A stretch of DNA of 64,000 nt, taken from NCBI GenBank assembly GCA_027382625.1, contig JAJKFJ010021860.1:24115-88114 (forward strand), given 5' to 3'. A program made the translations under genes and the position numbers. The first letter of the stretch is position 1. Every line of letters starts with the position of its first letter. Shown in pieces: positions 23,572-32,060 of the stretch. Under the pieces are notes generated by a model. It saw only the letters and a list, made by a program, of their open reading frames with translations. It had not been told where the DNA came from and did not search any database. Source of the DNA: Tetmemena sp. SeJ-2015 (lineage: Eukaryota > Ciliophora > Spirotrichea > Sporadotrichida > Oxytrichidae).

Positions 23572-24071
23572 CATATTTTGAGAAAAATTTCGAATTTCTT
23601 TAAGATTATTTTCACACATTCAAATTTTAGATCATAACCGAAAGCTTTTAGCCTCTTGGATATTTGTAATTTAAAATTAAAATATGGAAAGATTCTTATA
23701 TCAACTAAAACAAAAATGTATTTAAAATTGGAAAAGGTTTAGAAAAAATTAGCTTACCTATTAATGTTTTACTCATTTTAAACAATAATTTGCAAATTAA
23801 AGTAAGAGTAGTAAAATTTCTTCAAAGATCGCATTTAGACTCTTAATAGAGTTATGCAATAATTTTATGTATGTAGGAAAGATGCTCCTCCAATACAAAA
23901 AATAATAGTGATGTTACTGCTTTTCAAATAAAATTTAAGATTAAATTTAAATGAAATTGCAAAATTATTTTCAAACTCGTATATTTGTCTTTAAATTATT
24001 GATCTTTGCTTTTGCATTAAGGCTACTGCAACAAGCAGCAACGTTTTGATGCAATTAATTTAGTTGAGAAT
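23572..24071. other. Intergenic, AT-rich (convergent genes)
   Basis: Between the 3' ends of acyl-CoA oxidase copy 1 and the PUF gene. No frame or repeat of note. Confidence 0.5.
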
Positions 24072-27000
24072 TCAATTCTACTAATTTTAGTAAATATACT
24101 ACTGTCCACCTTATCTACTATTATTATTTCGATTAGTGTTTTGGAAAACCCCTCTGTTTGAGTTTTCAATTAGTTAAATCCATTTAGTCTTTAAAGGATT
24201 CGTACCTAAAAATTGAACATTCCTATGAATCTCTCCCCTTAGTTAAGAGTTGAGTGTTTCATTTTAGCAGTGCATGAGTATTCTCTCAATCACATAATAT
24301 CCGTAGTTGTTTCTTATTAGTATTCTCAGTTTATCACCTTCAATCATCTCATTCGCATACATTTCAACAGTCTTCTGATCTGCTTTGTCCAGAACCTTTT
24401 CTATAACATTGGAAGAGAACTTCTAGATAGCTAGTTGCTGTAGTTGATTGGGGGGGGGCCTTTCCTCGTCATCCACTTTTTTCATGAAAATATGAAAAAT
24501 CATGATCTAGCCTAAAATTAGCCAAAAACACCATTTTTAAGTCCAAATTAAAATACAAAGGGTCTTCTTAGGGAATATTCTTTATTTAGAAAAAAGGCAT
24601 TAATTTTTCAAAAATAAACTGAATATTTTATCTTTCAGAATATTTTATTCAAAACTAGCTGTATTTTATATAAAACTTATGGAATACCTTGAAAAAATAC
24701 TTTTAATAGATATATTTAGATTTAAATAAAAGAATAGCTTATGTTTTATTGATATATTTAAGTATAAAGATGATTCTAAGAGCTTCACAAATTAATCGAG
24801 AGATCTCTGAGCTTCTGAAATTTTTATCTTAAACTTAATAAATTCAACCTATTATTTAATTATATAACAATACTTTGCAATTTTATTTTTTTCTAATCAA
24901 ATTTTTTTCAAAGATCTTTTTAAATTACCAAAATAAGCATATGGACTATATATATGACCCTTTGAATTTTAATTTAGACTAAAAAAATGGTGTTTTTAGC
25001 TAATTTTAGGCAAGATCATGATTTTTCATAATTTCATGAAAAAAGTGGATGACGAGGAAAGGCCCCCCCCCAGTTGATTTATAAATCCATGGTAGATTTG
25101 CTAGCAATCTTCATTACTCCAAACTTCTAGGGCGACTTGAAGTGCATAGTTACCATAAGCATTTTGGCAGAGTTAAATGACCTCACTTGAAAGTATTGCA
25201 ACCATTCTTTGCTTTATCTCGGGGACATAAAATTTTCTCACCGTCTTTTTAATGACTGGTAAGCCGTTTGCATCTTAGGATAGGTCTATCATATTTCTGC
25301 AAATTATGTCATATATTGGTTCAAGATAGGGGAATATGCTTGCTAGCTCTATATATTTGATAAGCACATGAGTAGCGTGCTTATTGTAAGCGAAGTCCAA
25401 AAGATTTGCTGTCAAAATTTGAGTGAGGATAGGATAGAAAGTAGACTTATTAAGAGTATTTAGAAATCCTTGCAAAGAATGAGTGCCTCTCTCATCTTAG
25501 GCAACATTCAGAAAAAGTGTTCTTGTATTTCTAGGGGGATCTGAACTCACGAAAAGAGTGTTGAGCAGCCTTAGTTTCTAATCATCGTTCAGAGTTTTAA
25601 ATAGTTCTTAGCAGAAGTAGTTGCCATACTAGTCTACAAGAATATCTGAGAATCGTGCTTCAATCAAAGTAACCATTCTTTCAACTGTCTCAGGGTTAGC
25701 CCTATCAAGATACTTCTGTAGCTCCCTTGAGCCTTATTTGGTAAGTATTCGAGCTATAAAATCTCCTTCCCTGAAGATGCCTTAGTTCTGCTATTCATCT
25801 TATCTTATAGCGGAGGCATTGACATTTCTCTGGTCTATATTTTTCAAAACAAAGAGATAAATTTTGAGAGAGCTAAGGGTGAATTTAAGTTGGAGCGTGT
25901 ACAAGCTATTTCTCCATTCTATTTTCAAGGAATCCTTGATTCTATTACATAAGATTACTGCCTTAGGGAATAAGACCATACCCTTATATATCCAATGGAA
26001 ATTGCATGCCGATTCCAGCTGAACTCATATTAACAATAGAGTGGGCCTTCTTCTTGTTGAATAAAGAATGTTCATGATTCATACTTGGGGTCTACTCGAA
26101 CTACTGATGGGGACAAAAGTTGAGAATTTTAAAAATGATTAGGAATAGCGATCGACTGCTATCTCTTAGCTTCTATTCTATTGAAATAGTCCCATTACTG
26201 GTTCATTAAATCAATCGACCCTCTCGTTTAAGTATGATAAGAGCTGTAGCCGCTGACATTTGATAAACCTCTTTGAGTTCGAGAACAAATGAAACCTCTT
26301 TAAGGTATATCTCCCTTCTTTGAAGATCTTTATTCATGATACTCTAAACCTTAAACTGAAACTCAAGCACAGCAATTTCTGACTGCTCCAGTTGGATTTA
26401 GATGTTCTTACTCAATTGATCTTCGAGATGTAATCATTGAGATCAATAAGACCTGAGACATATCTCTAGATCCCTGGACTATCTACTCTCTCCCAATAGA
26501 ACTTTAGCTAAATAAGGGGAGTAGACAAGCTTATTTCTTGGTCAAGTTTTGAGTGGAACAGATCTCTGATAGCAAGCCCATTTTATTGAGCTTAATCTTT
26601 GGTCTATGAAAATTATTAGCCTACTTTTTCCTACTCTGAAACATTAGAATTGTTGATCGTTACTGAGGTTACTGTAATGTTTTGTTATTGGAATAAAAGC
26701 TACTTTGACACAGGATGCTGAATCTCAATGGCAACAATCAATTATTTTGGACTCACCTTATGATTAAGTAGATTATCTTGAGGAAGATCATCTTGAGCCA
26801 CTTTAACTTCAAAATGTGGAATCACAACGAGACCTGAATCTCGTCTCAAATGAAAACTGCATTCCTTATGAGTAGGACAATAGAATTTTAGTCCTGGATG
26901 AAAAGTAAAGCAGTAGTCATCAATTAAGGTAATTTCATTTTAGCAAACTGCGCATGTTTTGAACTGGAAGTGCTTTTGCTGTTCAGAGTAGATATTTCCC

Positions 27001-27851
27001 ATTGAGAGAGCACGAGAGTTATCAAATTTTGGGTTCATATAGTTCAATTCTTGGAATGCTGGCTGTTATAAGTTAGAAAATTAGGGAATGCTTTAGTTTT
27101 AAGGAGCCCCCATTATCATATTAGGAGCCATGGACATAGCTCTGTGAAACTTGTAGTGTTCAAATTAATGATGATTCACATCTTATTATCTCAAATGAGG
27201 ATTATTTGAAGGATATTAGTAGTTATAAGGGGGTTAGTAAATTGGCTAGGCTATTTAATTTGAGTAATGTTATTGACTGGTCTCAGCCTGAGTAATATGA
27301 TTCTAAAAATTCTGGTTCTGAATTGGATTAGTTTGATTATTTGGCTTTGTATCTCCTTATCAAATATGTTCTTAAGATTTTGAGGGACTTCTGTATTAGT
27401 CCACGATGATTGGTTTTACTCTATATAAATATTATGTTAGTTGAAATTAAAAAGAGCGAGCTTAGAGAGATAGAGTGAGTGAGAAACTTACGTAATCCTA
27501 TTTCGGTTGAAATTATGCCACTATTTTAGTCTGGAATATTCTAGTAGCTTTGGTTTAAAAGGCCAGAAGGATTTACATATTACTGTGAAATAGGCATGAA
27601 ATGAGTGGGCTAAGAAGATGAGGTAATGTGTTGTTGATGGAGAAATTAGCTCTGATGCATTTGTGACGGATGCATTTAGGGAATGTGAGATGCAACATTA
27701 GAAGCAATTTATCCATTTAAATTAAGTGACTGGAATTGAAGTAGCATGGTGGGATCTATTTAAGCACTACCTCAAGATTATCCACCCATTATGGGATGGG
27801 ACTGGGATGGCTAGACTTATTGCTGGTGCTCTCCGAGAGTGGTTTGTTCAT
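24072..27851 (-). CDS. Pumilio/PUF-repeat RNA-binding protein with N-terminal zinc-binding motif
   Basis: PUF proteins bind mRNA 3' UTRs and repress translation. The C-terminal part (24300-25500) has successive PUF repeats: FAYNKHATHVLIKYIEL, QNAYGNYALQVALEVW, IQKFSSNVIEKVLDKAD and IRNNYGYYVIERILMHC, each with the aromatic/Asn-His core. Upstream lies a coiled-coil-like region. Around 26880-27020 is a Cys/His cluster (CAVCQNEI, then YCPTHKEC), B-box-like. The N-terminus is Gln/Asn/Pro-rich. A plausible start is ATG 27851 (MNKPLSESTSNKSSHPSPIP), followed by a probable GT-AG intron near 27490-27400; the N-terminal splicing is uncertain. TGA is at 24074-24072. A 622 bp MITE-like element lies inside a PUF repeat. 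Confidence 0.78.
24442..25079. mobile_element. MITE-like element with G9-tipped terminal inverted repeats, inside the PUF gene
   Basis: Element 24450-25071 (622 bp) is flanked by AGTTGATT at 24442-24449 and 25072-25079. The ends are inverted repeats of about 115 bp with a handful of mismatches, starting GGGGGGGGGCCTTTCCTCGT on the left and ending with the complement on the right. The inside is AT-rich without an ORF. Excision with one AGTTGATT copy joins the PUF coding strand as IYHGFINQLQQLAIQKF, in frame, so the duplication doubles as the IES pointer. An 8 bp duplication fits hAT-like or similar DNA transposons; the superfamily is not determined. Confidence 0.9.
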
Positions 27852-28292
27852 TATGTCTATTAAATACGTACTTATTGAATGTTCCCTTCTGCATTATATC
27901 TTTATTTTATGTGAGTTTCAGTATTTATTTTATTAATTATATACTTCACAATACATGGAATGCTTTCTCTACTCAGAGGAGGAGAGCTTTAATAATATCA
28001 ATTTAAAACTATAAATATAAAGAGAATAGAACTAAATTCGGGTTTCTATTAAAGAATAAGGAGGGGTTTTCATTACTTTCCAATTATGTGAGTTTTTAAT
28101 ACATTTTTATTTATTCACGAAATATCTGACAAAATAAAATCTGGATAGGAAATTTTCAAAAGAAAGATATATATGTTTTAAAATTAAAACTCTGTCTAAC
28201 TTGTTCTAATAATTAGTTAAAATATCAATACTATCGTCATTAAATTCTCAGTACGTCATTAGATGGACAACAATAAGACATCACACGAGCTC
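27852..28292. other. Intergenic, AT-rich
   Basis: Between the PUF start and the GC-rich repeat. The missing first coding segment of acyl-CoA oxidase copy 2 may be here, but I could not identify it. Confidence 0.4.
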
Positions 28293-28829
28293 ATTATATA
28301 TTATGTAAATTATTAAAGAGAAAGTTAAATTCAGGACGCACACGACCGGACTAGGCACCGGTCGCCTTTCCCTGAAGGCTTTCTGGTTTGGTAATCTATG
28401 GGTGAGTGCTTAAAAGAGGCAAGGGATAATGGCAGCGAAGCCCTGGGGAAGGTGGTTGAGCTGCTCACTGGAGAGATAATCAAAGGTGAGTGGTCTCCCA
28501 TCACCTTCCTAATCCTTGGCGTGGAGGGATGTGATCTATGGGCAACACTCAGTCATGCAGTTGGACAGCGAAGCCAGACGCTACGGAGCAGCGGCTTGCT
28601 CTCGGTCGAAGCTACCGGATTTTTTTTTTCTTTTAGGTTTTTTGGATGGTCTGCAGAAGGGGGACTTCTGGTCAGAGTGTGAGGTGGCGGGGTGCACGTG
28701 TTTAATATCCCTATTCGGCTGGTAGGTTTGTGTGCGTCAGATAAGTGCGTCACAGCAATCATTGACGTCACGGCCTATCTTATTTATGCCGGGGGCCTTT
28801 AATTCCCTTAATTATTATTATTATATATT
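28293..28829 (+). mobile_element. GC-rich retroelement-like repeat, copy 2
   Basis: Closely similar to 18488-18990 over its whole length, with scattered substitutions and small indels. Shared features include the GAAAGTTAAA start region, TTTCTGGTTTGG, the GGATTTTTT...GGTTTTTT pair, GTGCGTCACAGCAAT, TGACGTCACGGCCTATC and the TTCCCTTAATTATTATTA tail. Flanked by ATTATATATT at 28293-28302 and 28820-28829, a possible target duplication, though low in complexity. It sits just upstream of the first recognised codons of acyl-CoA oxidase copy 2, probably in an IES or the 5' flank. A 94-codon open frame within it is not preserved in copy 1. Confidence 0.8.
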
Positions 28830-28872
28830 TATTAAAAATCTGAAATTAATTCTAAGAGCAGAAGCCAGTAGT

Positions 28873-31693
28873 CGGCAGCATTAAGAATAGAATCGTAGCA
28901 ACTGACCTTGAAGAGGAAAGAAAGTAGTGCAATTTCAACTAGGCGGAGCTAAGTGCAGCCTGGTTTGGCGGCAAATGATAAATGGGAGGAATTCAAGGCA
29001 GTCATTCATGACATGGAGGCTGATCCTGTGCTAAGATTTTCTGAAAAGTGGTACGACCTCACAAGAGAAGAGCAAATCGACCTCAACTTCAAGCGCTTTG
29101 CACTTTAATGAAAGTGAAATTAAGTTCTTTATTATTGCAAATCTTTACCATAACTACAAGCACAAGTACTTTGGCGATAAATTCTCACCAATAATGAATT
29201 TTATAAGTTCTATTAAGTTTTAAAGTTCTCACCAAAGTACATAAGTTTCTATTTCTACATGTTCTAAGGCTTGGTAAGTCAAATACTCCCATATCTTTTG
29301 TTTCATTTTCTCATCAATTTCTTGAATGGCTTTCATCCTAGTGACTTTATCACTACTCTCTATGCATTTTAAATAAAATAGATTCATTATAACTATCTAT
29401 GATTGTGTTGAATAAATGCTTATTGTGTTCTGATATAGTTCCCATTCAGTTTGTCACTCTCCATGTTTTACCTCTGTCTCGACTAGCTTGCAGATGAGGA
29501 GCAGAGAGCCAAATCAAAATTTGATCAAATCACTTATTAAATCAATGAAATTTGGATTAAGAATGCTTATATTAATTATCTCAAATTTCATGGACTCTAT
29601 CACTACATGATTGCAATATAAAGCCATCAAAGTTCATGATCAAATTTCATTTAATTTTCTCTTCATAATTATTGAGTGTATAATTTAAAGCCAAATATCT
29701 TCCTTTGGTGAGAGATTTCAAGATGCTAGGATCCTACGGACAGACCGAGCTGGGTCACGGTTCAAACGTCGCAGTAAGTTAATCGCTGACGTATAAGTTA
29801 TTATCGTCACAATTTCATTAAAAAAATAAAGACAGGTTTGATTCATCAATAAGCAAATTAAAACCCGAACTTTAATATAAGCAGACCTAATCTAACTCAG
29901 TTTACTCATTAATTCTCTTATAGGGAATTGAAACCACCGCTACCTTCGACAAGGAGAAGGATGAGTTCGTGCTCAACTCTCCTACCATCACCTCAACTAA
30001 GTTCTGGCCTGGTGAGCTCGGCAAGTTCGGCAACTGGTCCATAGTTTATGCAAAGATGATTCTCAATGGAAAGGCTCATGGAGTTCAGCCTTTCTTAGTG
30101 CAGCTCAGAGATGCCAAGACTTATGAACCTCTTCCAGGAGTTGAGTGTGGAGATATTGGCCCTAAGTTTGGATAAAAATTTCATCTTAAATTTTTCTCAC
30201 TTAAATGCGTTGTAATAGAGTTTATAACAGCAAGGATAATGGTTTCTTGATAATGAAAAACGTGAGAATCCCAAGAGAAAATCTTTTGAGGAGATTCGTT
30301 GACGTGGACAGAGAGGGAAACTTCTCAATCAAGGGAGACTTGAGAACTCTCTACTCAGTCATGATGTTCATCAGATGTACTATTGCTCTCGGCAGTCCCA
30401 AGGCACTTTCTCATGCCCTAGTTGTGGGAACGAGGTACGCTGTTGTCAGAAGATAGTTCAGCACTTAAGATGTGAAATTATAAGCCTCATTTTATTCATA
30501 GATGGAACCAAGATTGAGAGAAAGCTTATGGATTACTAGACTCACCAGTTCAAGTTCACACCTCTCCTCGCTTACGCATTTGCTTTCAACTTCTCGGCTC
30601 TTCAGATGTGCGACATCCATTAACAGCTACTCAAGGATATTCTTATTAGGACTGTTATTTATTATTCCCGAAGGTAACTTTGGATTACTAGATCACTTGC
30701 ATCACTTGACTTCTGGCTACAAGGCTTCCTACACTAGAATATGCTATGACGGAATAGACACTGTCAGACAGAACTGCGGAGGTGCAGGTTTCTTGGCATG
30801 GTCGGGACTCCCAACTCTCCAAACTGACTACTCTCCCAACACAACCTTTGAGGGAGACAACACAGTTCTCCATCAATAATCCGTGGTATCATTAGCATAT
30901 TTGAATAATGCGCAAGACTAATCTTCAAGTCAGTGAAAAACATCTAGAGAGGAATGATTCCCACTGGAATCTTTGATTACATCAACCACATCGATTCCCT
31001 TCTCTCAGCCAAGGCAGATCTCAAACTCTATATACTTATTCTTCTATCTTAAGCAAGCAAGCGATCTCGGATGCTTAAACTTGCTAGAAAAGGCACTTTC
31101 AGTGAGAGCTGCTTATTACATAAAGAACACTGTCCACAAGCTAAACACATCTCAACTTTCAGAGAACGAGAAGAAGAATAGTGCTTTCACAGTTGACATC
31201 ATCAAGATGGCTCATGCTCATGTAATGTACGCCACTCTCAAAAACTTCCTCCACCACATCAACACTCACCCCTACACTTGCCCTAAGGTCAAGGAGAACT
31301 TGTCAAACCTAGCCAGAGTCTATGCCATCACTGAATTGCTTTAGGATTCAGTACCCCTCTACGAAACTGGCTTCTTCTCCACAGGTACCTACTAAATTAT
31401 TCTGGAAGCTCAAAAGGAGAAATTAAGTTATACTTATACTTTGAAATCTTAATTTGAGAACATCAGAGCTGTCCGACCTTAAATGATTCCTCTTGTCTTA
31501 AAATTCAATATCAATTTAATTTGTTGAGAGTTTCCAATACCCTGACAGCTTCTTGAACTCAGCTATCGGAAACTCTTATGGAGATATTTACGAAACTCAA
31601 CTGCAGTGGGCCAGAGAGAGCAGACTCAACAAGACCCAAGTGCTTCCAGGCATTAAGGAGCACATCCTTCCCATCCTCAACGCAAAGCTTTGA
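28873..31693 (+). CDS. Acyl-CoA oxidase, copy 2
   Basis: Peroxisomal acyl-CoA oxidase paralog. The recognisable frame begins EQKPVVGSIKNRIVATD; the initiator segment was not found. Motifs: EKWYDLTREEQIDLNFKR, MFYLCLDQLADEEQRAK, SYGQTELGHGSNVA, GIETTATFDKEKDEF, TKFWPGELGKFGNW, VECGDIGPKFG, RQNCGGAGFLAWSGLP and TTFEGDNTVLHQQ. Introns 29274-29438 and 29774-29923 are GT-AG. IESs with pointers TTGCA, TTCTCACCAA, AGCCAAAT, TA, AGATG, TATTC, AATAAT, ATCT, GAGAA and TTGT were placed. At 28970-28978 the frame needs either removal of a 7 bp AAATG-repeat unit or a single-base correction. It ends ILPILNAKL at TGA 31691; AKL fits PTS1. Confidence 0.88.
29098..29134 (+). other. IES, pointer TTGCA
   Basis: 37 bp between TTGCA 29098-29102 and 29135-29139. 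Excision gives FKRFANLYHNYKHKYFGDKF. Confidence 0.8.
29182..29225 (+). other. IES, pointer TTCTCACCAA (10 bp)
   Basis: 44 bp between TTCTCACCAA 29182-29191 and 29226-29235, the longest pointer found here. Excision gives GDKFSPKYISFYFYMFQGL, ending at the intron. Confidence 0.88.
29507..29688 (+). other. IES, pointer AGCCAAAT
   Basis: 182 bp between AGCCAAAT 29507-29514 and 29689-29696. Excision gives ADEEQRAKYLPLVRDFKM. Absent from copies 1 and 3. Confidence 0.88.
30173..30222 (+). other. IES, pointer TA
   Basis: 50 bp between TA 30173-30174 and TA 30223-30224. Excision gives GPKFGYNSKDNGFL. Two-base pointer, but the position matches the IESs in copies 1 and 3. Confidence 0.75.
30468..30499 (+). 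other. IES, pointer AGATG
   Basis: 32 bp between AGATG 30468-30472 and 30500-30504. Excision gives FSTQDGTKIERKL. It could be mistaken for a GT-AG intron, but that splice would break the frame. Copies 1 and 3 have a true intron at this codon. Confidence 0.82.
30638..30662 (+). other. IES, pointer TATTC
   Basis: 25 bp between TATTC 30638-30642 and 30663-30667. Excision gives QQLLKDIPEGNFGLLDHLHH. Confidence 0.85.
30875..30903 (+). other. IES, pointer AATAAT
   Basis: 29 bp between AATAAT 30875-30880 and 30904-30909. Excision gives VLHQQCARLIFKSVKNIQRG. Absent from copies 1 and 3. Confidence 0.84.
31018..31045 (+). other. IES, pointer ATCT
   Basis: 28 bp between ATCT 31018-31021 and 31046-31049. 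Excision gives SAKADLKQASDLGCLNLLEK. Confidence 0.82.
31417..31455 (+). other. IES, pointer GAGAA
   Basis: 39 bp between GAGAA 31417-31421 and 31456-31460. Excision gives LEAQKENIRAVRPQMIP. Absent from copy 3. Confidence 0.84.
31493..31520 (+). other. IES, pointer TTGT
   Basis: 28 bp between TTGT 31493-31496 and 31521-31524. Excision gives QMIPLVESFQYPDSFLNSA. Confidence 0.84.
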
Positions 31694-32060
31694 GAAGGTG
31701 CTATTAATCTACGATTACACTGGCTATCAATTTGATGTTCGTATTTAATTTTTTATCAATAATCTTTCAACCTATATAACCAGCAATATGGATGCGTATG
31801 TCTGAAGATAGATGATATATTTCTATATTAGAGTTCTATTCTTAGATAAATAACATTTTAGTGGTGTCTTTATAATTGTCACCGTCACAAATAATACGTC
31901 ATTATAATCCAATTAACCTCATATTAATAATCATAACATCAATACTATGGAAAGTCATTCATTCATACATACACATATTATACTTTTTGAAGCCACCTCA
32001 CATCTCAGGAAATTAAAATAGTATCTAAATATTATTACTATGATTTTTATTTTTTTTGGA
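31694..32060. other. Intergenic, AT-rich
   Basis: Between acyl-CoA oxidase copies 2 and 3. No clear frame; the initiator segment of copy 3 may be here. Confidence 0.4.

Noticed and set aside
24450..24460. G9 tips read as telomeric repeats
   Set aside because: Hypotrich telomeres are G4T4 repeats. These ends are a single G run inside an inverted repeat, with no T4 blocks, and lie within a gene.
30472..30501. GT...AG intron in acyl-CoA oxidase copy 2 at QDG
   Set aside because: Splicing it breaks the frame. The AGATG direct repeat gives exact restoration, so it is called an IES.
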